Numbered from the stretch's first letter, positions 12,701 to 27,700 are shown. The stretch is 64,000 nucleotides of DNA from Acanthornis magna (GCA_036785705.1 JAWUZG010000029.1:18890501-18954500), one strand, 5' to 3'. The notes: generated by a model not told the origin, from the letters alone. Numbers and translations are program-made.

Positions 12701-15700
12701 AGGCTGAGGCACATGCAAGACAAAGAGGATCTGAGACATCCAGCAGAACTTCACCAAGAGCAGATCATGACTGAACAGTCCAGTGGCCTTCTATGATGGA
12801 GTGATAGCAACAGTTTTCAAGGGAAAACTGATAGATGAAATCTACCTAGACTTCTGTAGTGCTTTTGACAAGTTCCTTCACACCAACCTTATGTCCAAAT
12901 TGAAGAGACCTGGATTTGATGGATGGACTATTCAGTGGATGAGGAATTGGCTGGATGGATGCAGCCAGAGTTGTGGTCAGTGCTCTTATGCCCAGGTGGA
13001 GGCCAGTGATGGATTGCGTCCCTCAGGGCCAGTCTTAGTACCAGGGCTCTTTAATATCTTTATCAATGACACTGTCGGTGGGATTGAGTGCGCCCTCAGC
13101 AAATTTGCAGATCCATGAAGCTGAGTGGTGCAGTTGGCACAACAGAAGGATGGAATACCATCCAGGGGCACTTGGACAAATTTGTGCCCATGAGAACCAC
13201 TTCAAAGAGTTCAACAAGAGAAGTTCAACAAGTCCATGTACACAGTACTGCACTCCTGTCGAGGCAATTGCACATGTGAGTCCAGACTAGGAGAAGAACC
13301 CCATGATGGCCACAAAGATGCTCAGAGGACTGGAGCCACCTCACCTATGAAGACATGCTGAGAGAGCTGGGGTTGTTCAGCCTGGAGATGACTTTGGGGA
13401 GACCTCAGTGTGACCTTTCAGTACCTGAATGGTGCTTATGAAAAAGAGGGAGAGTGACTTTTTTTACAAAGGCAGATAGTGTTAGGACATCAGGGAATGT
13501 ATGGTTTTAAACTCAGAGAGTAGGTTTAGATTAGATATTAGGAGGAAATTCTTACTGTGGGAGTGCTGAGGCACAGGAACAGGTTGGCCAGAGAAGTTGT
13601 GAATGTCCCATCCCTGGAATTGTTCAAGGCCAGGTTGGATGGGGCCCTGAGCAACCTGGTTTAGTTGATGGCACCTGATCTGGGATTTGGAATGTTAGAA
13701 CTAGATGATCGTTAAGGTTCTTTTCAACCCAAGCCATTCTGTGACTTTTTAAATGAACACATGATTCTTTTGACTAGCAATGATATCTTTAAAGAGTTAG
13801 GTACATACTCTTTTTGAAATTCCATTGTGAGAACTCTGATTTCTTTACATTTCTGTATTATGATGGTAAAATCTTGTACTTGTGAAGAGATTGAGTACTC
13901 AAACCATTATAAAAAAATTAAACTTTAATTATTTTCCGTCTGCTTGTAGGCAGAAGCCAGACTCGCAGCAAAACGGGCAGCTCGCGCAGAAGCAAGAGAT
14001 ATACGTATGAGAGAGCTGGAGCGGCAGCAAAAAGAGGTAGTGTAACTCATCAGGAATTATTGCAAACCTTTACAAAAATTCTTAATGTATTTTATTTCTG
14101 TGTTTGTGTAAGATTTTGTCTTTTAATGTAATTCAATTTTGTGCAAGTACTTTCAGCATTAGGATTGGATTATATTGGAAGTATTCACAATAAATACCTC
14201 CCGTCAAGATCATTATTTTAAAAAAATAATAAAATTGGGTTGATATTTACACATACAGTTGTGTGTTGCTCCACACGTTTCTCCTAAAAAAAGTTTACAT
14301 TTCTTGAGAAAAAAAAATCCTCCAACTAGGTTTTCAATAGTCTGGTTACTTCATGGTTGTTGCATTTAATTCAGGTTTTGACATTGTATGTAAAAGATTG
14401 AGAATTTATTGTTTATAATGATTACACTCAAATTCATGTGATGCTGATACTGGGTTGTTGTGGGGTTTTTTTCCCTGTGGTAATAACAAGTGAAATATGC
14501 AAAGCACTTTTTCCCTCAATTTTGTATGGTTCTCATGGTGCCTCTGTTTCAGTTTTTGAACTGCTGTAGATATCTGCTATTACTCTGAAAATTATATGGC
14601 AACTAATGTAGATTTTTCTGAGTTTTCAATTTAGAAATCCTGTCTTGTGTGGTGATTAATTTATATTGTAAATGGTTTGTTTGGTTTTCTTTTTACATTT
14701 TGTTGCTTTCTCAGCGTTCGTATGATAGAAAATGGGCATATGTACAGAAATGGATGGTAGGCTAAAATCACCAGTTGTGCATGTTTTTGCCACTCAGAGA
14801 ACTAACATAGGATTTTGGAGGAAGTAATTGGTTTGCTGTGTGTCATTTCAAAGTGCCTATTTATGTATAAACTATATATATACACACACATATAAACTAT
14901 GTATATACATAGTTCAACTATATATGTGTATAGTCTAACCCTCCCCTGACTCAGCTGTTCCCTTGGGTCCTGTCACTGGTCACCACAGAAGAGATCAGTC
15001 CCTGCCTCTCCATTTCCCCTTGTGAGGATGTTCAATACCGCAATGAGGTCTCCCCTCTGTCTCCTCCAGGCTGAAATGAGGTCACCAAGTGACCTCAGCC
15101 ACTTCTCATACAGTGTCTCCTCCAGCCCTTTCATCATCTTGGTTACTGTCTTTTGGGCGCTCTCTAACAACTTTGTATCTTTCTTATATTGGGGCACCCA
15201 AAACTGCACATGGGACTCAAGGTGAGGCTGCACCAGTGCAGAGCGAAGCGGAACAATCCCCTCCCTTGTCTGGCTAGTGATGCTGTGCCTGATGCCCTCC
15301 AGGACACAGTTGGCCCTCCTGGCTGCCCGGGCACTGCTGATGCACATTCAGCTTTCTGTTGACCCCCAGGTCCCTTTCTGTGGTGGTGCACTCCAGCATC
15401 TTGTTCCCCTGTCTGTTCGTACATCCAGGGGTTGCCCCATCCCAAGTGCAGCCGTTGTTAAACTTCATATGATTGGTGCTTGTCCATATCTGATATGCTA
15501 AGGTCTCGGTGTGGGGCCTCCCTGCCCTCGAGCTCCTCCCAATTGGTGTCGTTGGCCAACTTACTGTTCCTTAGAGTTCTGCATCCAAGTCATTTATGAA
15601 GAGACCTAGGCCTAAGATGAGGCCCTGTGGAACCCTACCAGTGACCTCTCTGTCAGATGTCAGTCTGATGTGACCCCATTCATTACAACCCTTTAAGCCT

Positions 15701-18700
15701 GACCTGTGAGCCAGTTGCTCACTCATTGCATAACATGGCTATCCAGCTGTGTTCAGGCCATTTTGTCCAGAAGGATTCTGTGAGAGAATCAAAAGCTTTG
15801 CTGAATTCTAAAAGGATTCAATCTACTGGCTTTCCAAGGTCACCTAGGTGGATTACCCTGTTGTATAACGAAATCCAGTTCGACAAGCAGGAGTTTCCCC
15901 TCATGAAGCGAACTGACTGTGACCAGTGACTGAGTTGTCCTCCAGGTGTTTTTCAGTACCTTCCAGAATAAGATTTTCCATGATTTTACCAGGCTTTGGA
16001 GTGAGACTGACTTGATTGCAATGTTTCTTTAGAGGGTTTCTTTCACAAACTTCTTGTGCCTCTTAAAAGGGTATATGGGAGATGTGAGGGGATTTTTTGG
16101 CTTTTAGAAAAGTGTTCAGTATGGGAATGTTTGGAATCACCAAGATTTAAGTAATACATGCTAAGACTAGCTATAATTTCAAATAGTTAGAACTACAGTG
16201 AGTTAGTCGGCACCTCTGTTGAGAAATCTTAGGTCTATCATTAGAATTATATTTGCAAAGTTGTACTGACTCTATATTGTCTCTTTGCATAACTGATTTT
16301 TGTGTATACATTAGTTCTCATATTCTCAAGATTAACACAGGTTTCTCTATTTCTTGGTGAAATGTACCTTGAAGGTTTTTTTGCTTGACTTCAAGGGTTT
16401 CCAAAATGTGGAGCATAGGTTGTATTTGTGAGGAATCTCACTGTCTTGTTTTGAAAGACAGGTATCTGCCAAGGAAGGCAGGAACCTCCCTTGGAATAGA
16501 GAAGATGACCCCCCCCTTCCCTCCGAATTATTATAACTTTGAAATCAAGGGGCTCTCAGGCAAAAGATTGGGGGGAAAACGGAATAACTGTTCTTTACTA
16601 ATATTTATAACAAGGTAATAATACAGAAACAATGGTTTAAACTGACAAAGTCAGAATGCAACCTGCCACCCTGTTAGGGTGGTGGTAGCAGTCCAGTTAA
16701 ATGGTGGCTGCAGTTCCTTTGGAGTGATGGATGTGGCCTTGTTGAAGTGGTGATCCTGCAGAAAGGTCTCGTTGGTCTCTGGAGGTCCAGTGGTGAGTTT
16801 TGAGCTCTTCACCTCTGGGAATCCATTGGAAAAGGTAGTCCAGTGTTCCAGAGTCTCAGCTTATATGCAGGTAGGAATGTTCAGTTCCTCCCCTCTGGGC
16901 AGGGCATCTCACAATGGGCTGATGTAATCTTATGAGTCACTCCCGGAGACCTTGATGGCCCATTAGCAGAGATAGCCTTTCTTCCCCCCGCCCCTCCCCC
17001 CCCATGGTGTTATCAGGGCTGAGTCATTCCCAGAGATCTTGATGGCCCCTTAGCAGAGATAGCCTCCCCATGTTGTTACAAAGGCTGAGTCATGCTGAAG
17101 AATAAGAACACTGCCCCACCTGTTCTTAACAGCCTATGAAGGTGGTAATAGAATACACACTTTTGGTTACACCTTCCATGTAACCCAAGACACTTACTCA
17201 AAATTAATGCCACTCAACTGAATGCCACGTAGGTTTTGCAGTCCTACGAGGCACATCTGGTGCAGGAGATTTCTGAAGAGATGTGCACTCCTTTCCTGGA
17301 CAGGTAGACATAACCTCTGTATTGGATAAAGTGCATAATTCAAACTTAAATTGTTATAAATCAAGCTTGATAGGTACCAGCAGCAGCTTTCTGTTTGTAA
17401 TATGTACTGTAGTACTTAATCCTTTGATCTGAATATGCTGAAGACTTAACACTGGCTTTCTCTTTTCTGATGGAATGTCAGAAAGAGATTTTGTTACCCT
17501 TATTAAGAGGAATCTTATGTTAGTAGCAAACTCTCTTCTTACCTGTTGCAGATGTCACTGAGAGGTACTTGTCCATTTAGACTAAAGATAAAAAGAATAT
17601 TTTAAATTGGCGATTATCTAACTATATTGATAGCATGAACATTCATTTTAAACCTCAAAACAGACACTATAGAGAGGAAGACTAAAATGTCATTATGAAA
17701 TGAACCTATCTTCCCCGCCCCCCCCCCCCCCGGAAAATCTCTGTCAGAGTTTTAAATAGGCCTATTGAATAGCCATAAAATGGTTTTGAACAAATTAATG
17801 TATCCAGTGAAGATGTAGATGGTGACCATAAGCAATATGAAAGCCAGTTTTAGTCTTTAGATACCTATCTATGATCTGGAGGCAAAGCCTTTAATTCTGT
17901 AAATAACTGGGTTACAATCTTCAGAATAGTTCAACATACTAAAAACTGTAGGAAATAAGTAATTTAAGGAAGAATTCCTACTTTTAGAGCCCTGTTGTAG
18001 CCTCCAAATGGGATCGTTTTAAAATTAAGGTTATTCTTAACATGTTTTCATACTGTAACAATTTGAGATGCTTATGACATGTGAAATACATTTTAATTTT
18101 AAATTAGTTGTGGTTTTTGTCTTGCTTCTTCTCACATATTCCTTTGTGTGAAACAAAATGAACATTCTTTCATCTTTTAACATGATATAAGATATTAAGG
18201 TGCCTTAGCTAGTTGTTGTCACTCACATTTTATAAGTTGGGTTTATTATTTTCATTGTCACTGTGAAACAGAACTAGCTGTAGAACTTAAAACTGATCAA
18301 TTATCTTAAGCTTTGTTCCTGTAATAGAGAAGAAAATGTGAAATATGCATGAGGAAACTGAGAATAATAATTTCTATTAGGACTAAAATAGCTTTGTAAA
18401 TTATTTAGAATCTGAATGTAGTAATTATATGGTACATTTCTTACTAAGGTAAAGCTCTTTACTTTTAATTTTGTAATTTAAATAATTTTGTGCTTTTTGG
18501 CATTAATATACTAATCATAAGAAAGACAGACTGACCACTCAACACTTATTATTAGTTATAATAACCTGCCTTATTTATGTCCCCTAATGTAGCATCTTAC
18601 TTACCCAAATCAGATGAAATGAGCTCCTCTGACTTGAATGAGTTTACTTGCCACCATGGATTATTCAAAATGACACATAGCATTAAAAGTCATAACAGCA

Positions 18701-21700
18701 TGTTGCTCACTTTTGCTTCCTGGTATTGTGTCAGGTTCTTTTTTCCTTCCTTATGAAATAACTCTGCATTTCTTCTTTCTCAGGAAGATGCAGAGAGGGC
18801 CAGATACTCTCTCCAGTCCTGTCGACATACACATTTGGTTTGTGTTCAAACTGTATACATTTTCTTTTTGATCATGGCCTTTAAAAACCAAACCAAAGGA
18901 AAAAAGGTTTGGGTTCTGGTTTCATTTTCCTATGGAAAGGATTAAGCTTCAAGTCTCCTAAGCATTTGCAGTTTTAGTCATTACTTTAAACCTCATATAA
19001 TGTTTAAATTTATCTGGTATTATTTCTGTCAATGTTAAGATTATTTTTATATGTTTCAATCTTCCAGTCTTTTCTTGCACTTTGAGTATTACTGTGTTTC
19101 TATAGTATTTGTGAAAGAAAAGGTATCAGTACCTTAAGATACAATTTGAAGAAGAGTTGGGTATGATGAAAGGTTTTCTTTCTTTGAGATTGTGGAATAT
19201 ATTATTCATTAATGGCAAAAAATTAGCTGAATGTTGTAAGGTATGCCAAAGACTGCTAACAGAAATATTTATTGTATAGGCTCTTCTATATCATCTTTAG
19301 GCTATATACATTGCTAAAGAATGGTTTTGTTGAGGTTATGTAAACATGTTCCTGGTCTTAGATCTTCCTGGACATGAGCTGGTCATTGATCTGGATGTAT
19401 AGGCCAGGAAAGGGACAAATTGCTAAAATAAAAGGGCTGGGTTTGTGTATTTTGGAGGTTGGAATGAGCTGTTTCTTTCTGTGACTTTAAAAAAAGAAGT
19501 GATTGTTACTTGCTAAGAGGTCTTGGCAATTAAATGCATTCTTTGATTAACTGAAGTTTGTGTAATGTCACCCAAGTCCTAGTGCTCAGTGTTTTTGCAA
19601 TTTGCCATGCAGGTATTTTTACTAAATAATTTTGGACAGTAAATGCTTTATTGAAAAAACGTGTAAAATATGTTATGTGCAATGCTTAAAAACTTGTGAA
19701 CTGGTACAGATTTGCTCAGATCTGCTGTTGTCTTGGTTGACATAGCAAATATGCTAAAATGGAATTAAACTAATTGGCCATTGTCTAAACTAGAGGGTTT
19801 GAATTGAGCAGGTAGCTCAATTTTTGGGGCACTTACTTAGAATTTCCTTGACTGCCTTGGTTATTTTCTGTCATTCACTGAAGATTAACAGAATTAAATT
19901 AAAAAATTCTATTTCATATCTTGATATGTTTTTATAATCTTATTCTCAAGAGTTCCTCAGATGTTAGTGCATCTCACAGGAGCAGACCAAGTACCTCCAA
20001 AAGGAGAGATCTTGGGTGTGTAACCTGGAATGAGCATTCTTTTTATTTAGAATGTAACGTGTTCACATTGTAATGTTTTCTGTCTACTTACCAAAGCAGT
20101 AATTTGGTGAAAGCATGCTTATAGAAAATTATATTAATGGGACTGCTGCAATGATTGATGTAATCAAGCACTTTGTGATAGCAAATTTGAGAGCTCAAAG
20201 AAAGTGCTAAGTGAAGTTGTCTTCAAGTCAGAACACAGATGTGAGGAAAATTCATCTCCTCAGTTGCTCTCTCCCAATGTCCCCAAAAGAGAAGTAAAAT
20301 TAAATGAAAAAGGTTGTGCATCAGCCTTAATAGGTACAAACAGGTTGAAAGTTGTGACAGGAAACATTTTTCTCTTTTATGTCGTGATTTTAGAACAACA
20401 GACAAGGCTGAAATACAGAAATTTTGCTTTTTCAGTAAGGCGTATTTCTGTGTATTTGTGGTATTCCTAGTTTAGACAACTTAAACATTTGTTAGTAGAC
20501 TGTTAAGCTGTTAATAGTTATAAAAGGTTAAGTGTCGGGATGATAATGATCTTCTGAGTGATCTGTCTTATTCTCTGATAGCAGAGGTTGCTGACTGGAA
20601 GTAATAAATACGATAGAAACAATAAAAAAAAAAAGACTAGTTGGTTAAAACTGATACAGTGTCCTATGGGTCCTGTAGGTAATACTTTTAGTAACACAAA
20701 ATGGGACCATAGTCTCTAAATTACATCTATAATATTAAAATACCATTTAATATATTGTTAATATTGGATGTATTGGAACTATTGAGATAATATGAATACC
20801 GTATGAAATAATATTAGCTAAATCTGGCCTGTATTAACTTATAAACAAATACAAAATCTAAAACTGGGGAATTTCTGGTGTTAATTTGATGTCTAGAAGA
20901 AATTTTCAGATTTATCAATAGACAAGAATAAATTATTTTTCTTGCAATCCTCTTATTACTCCTCATGCTGAAAGTGAGTCAGGGCAATACTCCAGCATGC
21001 TAGTAGTATATGATGTAATATTCTCAAACTACCTTCAGTTTCTTTTTTCCACTGTGTATGAGTAGATGTAGGTTGATACTAAGTTGTATTGTGCATTACC
21101 TACAGTCAAAATACCTGTGAAATTTTTAAGTGAACTGGAAAAAAACAAGCTTGCTGTGAAAATTTAAGTTTTCTAAGTTGAAAAAAGGAAGTGTAAATTT
21201 TGCTGTTACTGAGTGACAAGAAACACAGGACACTGGCTAAACTATTATTACAAAGCCATTTTTGTTAATATTCTTAAGAGTTGCCAAATCTTGTAGACTT
21301 CCATTCTCTCTACACACAGCTGGCCCTTTTATCACACTGTTCCTTCTTTTTCACACACTTGCTCCTCCTGAAAATACATTTATCCCTCTTTCCCCACCAA
21401 TAATTCCTTCCTGTTCACAAAACGTTATTTCCCCTTCCTCCTGTAATGTCTTTCATGCCCTGTACACTGTAGGCAGTGACCTTCCTGAGCCTGTAAGGTG
21501 CCCTGGAAAGTCATTGCATCATGATGAGTTGCACACCTCAGCAAGGGGGCCGATGATCCTTTGGACTGCTTTGCCTGTGTGGAGATGAGCCTTTTGTCAC
21601 ATAACCCTGTAAATGCTGTCTCAGTTTAATGCAATCTACCATATGAGACTTGGCTTAATTATTTAAAATTCTTTTACTAAAATCACATTAAATACTTCAC

Positions 21701-24700
21701 ATAACCTACTGCTGTCCAAAATTATCTCACTTTTCATAAATTGGGATGCTGTTGGGGAAGACGATTAGTTTTTATTAAGTGTTCCAGCATCAGAATGCAC
21801 TTCAGATAGGATAAATGGCATTTCTTCATGTATAAATTTTCATAATTAATAGAATGTGTTTTCTTGTAATTTTTCTGTAAGTCTTTTTTAGTCATACTTT
21901 GAAAAAAAGGCAATTTAATTTTTTTTTAACAGTATGATTTTGATTTTAATTTCATTTTCTTTTACTTTAGTATGACAGCATTAAGGCTAGATCTGCAAGA
22001 TATTTGGTCCCTCTAAGTTGAATACTTTGCATGTCTTTGAAGACTGTTTTTATGTTTTGTTTTTAAGGTGTAATCACACTAACTAATGACTTTGAATTAT
22101 TTATTTTAAAAAGTATATAAATTTGTACTATCACATTTTCAGACCTAGAATAGTTTTATAATTCTAACACTTTCTGTAGACTACATATATACATTTTTTC
22201 AGGGAGAAACGACAACTGTTAAAGTCAGGACTTTCTAGTATTTAGTTGTTATTTCTAAACTTCGTAGTGAAGTGACATACAGATTAGACTTGGAGGACAT
22301 TCTTGGGGGAGAACATGTGTATGCATCTATTTATATTCTCCATTACCACATAGAAACTTTAATCTAATGGACAATTATTTCAGTCTAGAGAAAACACAGC
22401 TGGTCTGTATACCTTTACTTTAAAAACTTCGTATTTTTGTGAAGTGATAGTAGATTGCATCGCATTCTCAGTAGTAATATTAAAATGCAGATATAGATCT
22501 AATATCGATATCCACCTGAGACGGACAAAGACTCTCTAACTTGTTAAGGTTAGAAAGTGTATGTTTATTTCAGCACCAGAGAGCTGCAGGGATAGCTCCC
22601 AAATGTACAGCTCCAAAGTAACAATGCAATACATCTATAACAAAAATGCATATTTAAAATACAGATACATATTCATAGCATAAGCGCCTCCCATTCCCCG
22701 CTTCGTATGGAAATTGGCAAAAAGTCATTTAGCATGCACAGTTCCTGCAATGGAATTGGGTCGGTGGTCTTTATTTGAGTCTGAGGGCTGCTTTTGAAGA
22801 AGTAATATATGAGTCTTCCTCAGTGTGACCTTCTTACTTTGTTGGTTTTTGACAATACATTTGACCCTGGAAAACTCCCAATGCTCTCTTCTATTGCTTC
22901 TAAGTAGGTTGCATCTGGGCAAAATTTGTAACTGTCTAGGCTCTCCTTTGAACCTCTTTTCTTAAGATTATTAATTGTCTATTCTAAGCACAGCTGAGTA
23001 AATATCAAATAATCCAAGGGCTACTCTGCATTTAATCATTAATTTCTTTCTAACTGAGTTCTGCGTCTTTTTCTATTCTAGTTGATTTTAACAGAACTAA
23101 CTTTTATTTAAAATCTCTACATTTAAGTGTCTAGAAGAAAACCCTATGTTCCAGTATTATGTCATGTAAGATCTGTGTGTGACTTCTTAAGAAAAGGCAA
23201 GCATCAAGTACCACTAAAAGGAATACAGCTTAAAATGTTGTATTTGTTTAAACAGCCATGTTAATCCTAATTAGCTATAGATTGGCAAACACTATATAGC
23301 GCTTAAGGTAGTCTGTATTGTTAAACTTTTATACTTTGTTTATTGGTTTAAATTTTTTTTATGAAATGGGAGCGCTACCTTTAGGCGAAGCCTGTGTTAA
23401 TCAGAATAGGGTTGATTATAGTTTCACTTACCACTTATTTTTAACACAGTGAGAGAAGCATGACCTATTTTTTCTAATCATATAGTTAGAATTTCTTGTG
23501 TTGTTTCTGTTTTACGTGATTAAAAATATTAAATCCTTATGTTTGACTTTATATTTTAAGATTGAAGGTACTGTTATGTAGTGGTATTAATTCTCTAAAT
23601 TTTATTCTTAGAGTCATGCTCACAATGAATCTCATAGTTCAAAGAAGAAAGCTGCTTATTCCCATAAAGGTTTATTGGTTAGTTTTACAGTATAATATTC
23701 ATTATAAATATACTAAGTGTGTAGACTTATATAATGATACAGTTACTGATAAATTTGTTAGCTTCATGACATTTGCATAAATGTTTTTAGGGAAAAAGAA
23801 ACCTTGTATTGATCAGATTCTGACCTCAAGTTGTGTTTGAAACTGTGTTCGTATCAGTGCAATATCAATGGAATCAGCTGAATAGCAATCTCGTTCTGCT
23901 GGAGGCCTGGAAAGGCTTTTGGAACTATTTAAAAGTGGCCCTTCTCTGGATTAAAGTTATTCAGTCAGGATGGAGATGTTCTATTTTTCCCCTTTGTCCC
24001 CTATCAGATAATTAGAAATATTTTAAATATAGATGTACAGCAGATTGAATTTGCCATAGACCTTGATGTTAACCCAGTGACTTACTGAGAAAGGCATGTG
24101 GATTACTGTGATCTTGCAGAAACTATTCTAGAAAGTTTGGTGTATAACACGTGAATATAGTGTCAGTAAATTAAATATTTTGGGTGTAATTTTTCAGACA
24201 GTTTTTGGTACTGATCTATTAGCAATTGCATTAGGGCTTAGGCAGGGCAGAACAGCAGTAGATGCTTGTGTTGAGACAAGGCTGAAGTAATTCTGTATTT
24301 ACTTATTACTGTATTACAGCATTTCTCCATGTGTTTTTGAGGTGCTATTTTCCTGTTCCCTTAGTTCCTAAGCAAATGAGTAATATGGATATTTCTGCTT
24401 TCTGTTGCCTATTGAGATATGAAGTGCTGTATTCTGGAGGCAGTACTTTTTGCCATGTTTTCATTTGTCTGCCATGTGTTCATTTGTTTCATTTTCTTTT
24501 TTGTACGTGTGTATGAATTTTTTGTCTCACATGTGCATATATATGCAATTTGTGTAGAGAGTGTCAAAACCCAACAGAAATAAACCAAAGTATAATTGCT
24601 AGATTTTCAGTATGCGCACTTGGTGTAAAAGAACAGTGGTAGGGTACCGGCTAATGCTGACATCACATAAACATCCAGCCCCTATTAAATTATTAGGGAT

Positions 24701-27700
24701 TTCTGTCCTTTTCTCTCCCCAAAATGCTTTGATTCATGATGTTATCTAATGAAAAAAGATGAAGTAAATAGTTGTACTAATTATTATCAAGTCTTGTCAA
24801 TTATGTTTTTCATGTATTTCTTGCTGCATTTGTCAAGCTTTTGGAGTTTTCTTATTTATTATGGAGAAAAAAAATCAACATTATTTACTATTTTGTTTGA
24901 GCTTGGCATTAGAAATGCAGATAATGCTGATATACAAAGTAGTTTTGATGGTTTTATTCTTTACTTGCTTAAGAAAGTTATATGGATTTTGAGTCAACAG
25001 TAGGGAAAACTTTACAGCATTCTGTACAAGTTCTGAGCTTGGGAACACTTGGGCAATGTTAAGATAAAACTTTTGTTTGCAAGATCTACAGATGCAACCT
25101 TTTTTTTCTCTCTTCTTTCCTTCCTCACCCTTCAGAGCGGAATTTACAATGATCAAAGAAATTATAGCAGCCTTGGATATAGTAAACCGGTTCCTTCCTA
25201 CTATGTTCGGGTCTGTCTCCTCTTTCTATATGAATTTCATTATTTTTTTATAAAATACGTATATGTGGGTTTGCTTACTTATGTCATATGATGCTAACTT
25301 ATCTCTCCTCTCTATGACACTTCAAAATATTACAGTTAAAAGTAGATAGTTGTATTTTTTGCTTGTAAAGGTTGTGTCTTATAAAACTAATGTATAACAT
25401 GCAGATTACTCTGTTCTGCATATGAGGTTTTAAATTTAAAATAATTTCTGTTTCATTATTGCTGTATGATATGCAGAAAACAATCAGCAGCTGTGACAGT
25501 TGCTGTTTCAAATTCCTGTCTTTTAAAAAAAAAAAAAAAGTCTTAACTGTTTAGCACCATTGAGCTACTTTTTTCCCACCTTAATATAAATGATGAAACA
25601 TTTATATGTCATGCGATTATGACAATGTCTTCCAGTACCTGCAGCTATGGTCATGGCCAGGTTTAAATAACTAGCTAGTGGAAACTGACATGTTATTTGA
25701 AAATGACTTAATTTTTTCACTATTTCCAAAAAAATCTACTTGCGAGAATACTAGATTGCTTTAATAACGTTTAAATTGATGTCCCGGTTTCGGAGACAAA
25801 GGTCTCAGGAGGAGGCACTCCGGGATAGGGCACCTCCTCCCGAGAGGAAGAAAAGGCAGCAAATGAAAGTGACAAAAAGCCGGCAATATTTATTAACACA
25901 ACAAAATTAAACTATTGGTTAACACAAACAATAACCAGTAAAGAAAAAAACAGAGAGGGGAAAAAGGAAAAAAAGGGTGCTCACTAGGGACTACAGGTTT
26001 CCCTGAGATGGGACCGGGGCCCGCCGGGGCCACTCCACGACCTCCCCGGAGCTGGAGGAGGGCATGGGGACAGCGAGACTGGGGCAGGGAAAAAAACCCA
26101 AACCAGCAAAAAAACCCGTCCTTCAAGCACTTGGGAGAGAGCAGGGCAGAAGAGCAGCAGTGCAGCCGCCTTCTCCTCAGGCTCTCTCGGGCCGTTGGAC
26201 CCAGCCATTATCGGCTGCTGTTCGAGGCAGTCTGTTGAACTGCCACAGCTCCAGCCCCGCCCCCCAGGCTCACCTTAAGGGTGCCGCCACCCTGGGCGTT
26301 AAGCAAAGAGTTAAGGAATAGTGGCTTCATGCTGTCACTCCAGGACAATTGATTTCTAAGATAACGGGTTTTCCTGGAGCTTCTTCCACTCTTCTCTGAA
26401 AGTTTCTGTCTAGTACAAATGTAAAATTTAGTATTTAAATGTTTAGAGCTTTTGAAGAATATAGAGCAATAAAAAAAAAGTATGCAGAAATAGTATTTCT
26501 GACTTGTTCTGTTCTTTAAATTATAGTCATCTTTTCTATACAGTGATCCAGTGACACCAACTAGGACTTACGGAGTTAGTACAATGTAAAATAATATCTC
26601 ACTTACCTTTAGATGTTTGAATGGCCCACAGAAATATTTAATTACACTTTTCTTCATAGGTGTCTCCTCTAAACACTGGTTTGATAAGAAGTATCAGTTT
26701 GGTTTGTAAGCACCATTTGCATGGTTGCCTTAAATTTGTATTGTATGGCCATGAGGCTTGACAGTATTGCATGTGCATTTTTTGGATATTTTTAGAGTTA
26801 CTGTTTCTGTGTGTCATTTTCTGGAGGCATTCAGTTAAATTTTCTTAACATTGTTAAATTGCCTCTTTAAAGTATTTGTTTTATACTTTAAAGTAGTTGC
26901 TGTTTTACTGCTCTTTTGCCAACAAAAGTTGGTGAATGCAACAATGATGTTGAAGAACACTGGGGTTAGAACAAGTTAATCCAAGCATACTAAATAACAG
27001 CAAGTTAATCCAAGCATACTAAATAACAACTGTATACATAATACTAAAAGTCGTATTTAAAGAAGTTAAGCATTTGGATGGCAAAGTCATCAGGAGGTTA
27101 CTGAAATTTGTGGTAAACACACCTTGAATACTTTTAAATAGGATGCCATATTTAAATTTAATAAACATACAAAAATGCAATAGCATGTAAACCTAATCTT
27201 CATCTTTACAAAATAAAAAGTAGCTAGTGGTGCCACAGAATGGCTAAGATAGCTCTACAAAAAATTTTCTTTATAAAGAGACATGCATGCCTGAAACTTT
27301 ATGCCTTTTGCTATTACAGTAGTTCAAATCCAACTTACACTGCCATTTAAAGACGTGCTAAAGCTGTGTAAAATATCATCAAATATTCTTATGATGTATT
27401 TTTAATTAGTGAGATCTTCTTTTGCGCTTGGATTGCAAACAGATGAGGCTTTGTGTGTGTTCTCAAGAAAACAGAAGATTCAGTGAGAGAAGAAGACTTT
27501 AAAGACTGATATGTATAACTCTGATATACATATAGTTCTAATTTCTGCTAGAGGTTTCTTCATAGTAGGGGCAAAGCAGCATAAAACTGTAATTTTTTTT
27601 TCTTTTTGAGTTGCATTGCTCTGAGCTGCTTTTATTATCCACTGCATAAATAGATTTCAGCCTTGCATCTTTAAACAGTCTCCTTCAGAAGAACCTGCAT

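Larger units (their letters stand above)
3757..13949 (+). other. LRRFIP2 intron after the first coding exon
   Basis: This is about 10.2 kb without recognisable LRRFIP2 exons. It contains a short CR1 remnant near 7.92 kb, a solo LTR at 10283-11232, and a CR1 LINE fragment at 12470-13747. The rest is AT-rich and shows no gene I can support. Confidence 0.8.
14757..18783 (+). other. LRRFIP2 intron with CR1 and LTR insertions
   Basis: Outside the CR1 fragment and solo LTR, the intron is AT-rich without a recognisable gene. A cytosine run of about 19 bases sits at 17713-17731 and a shorter C-rich run near 16985-17003. Confidence 0.75.
18838..25135 (+). other. LRRFIP2 intronic DNA around the 19951 cassette exon
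   Basis: This is AT-rich intron. An LTR-like block lies at about 22517-22985. A short segment at about 23612-23668 (translation [19 protein letters not shown] after a TTCTTAG acceptor) resembles an exon, but its possible donor is poor and its phase differs from the neighbours, so it is not called. Confidence 0.6.

Noticed and set aside
12352..13290. Open frames resembling a reverse transcriptase gene
   Set aside because: They are broken pieces of a CR1 LINE in different frames with stops, and not a functional gene.
23612..23668. Ser/Lys/His-rich exon-like segment ([19 protein letters not shown])
   Set aside because: The donor is poor and it would end in phase 1, while neighbouring exons are phase 0. 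Kept only as a note for RNA checking.
26661..26702. Possible 14-codon exon [14 protein letters not shown]
   Set aside because: Splice sites and phase fit, but nothing in the peptide points to LRRFIP2 and such short matches occur by chance in long introns.
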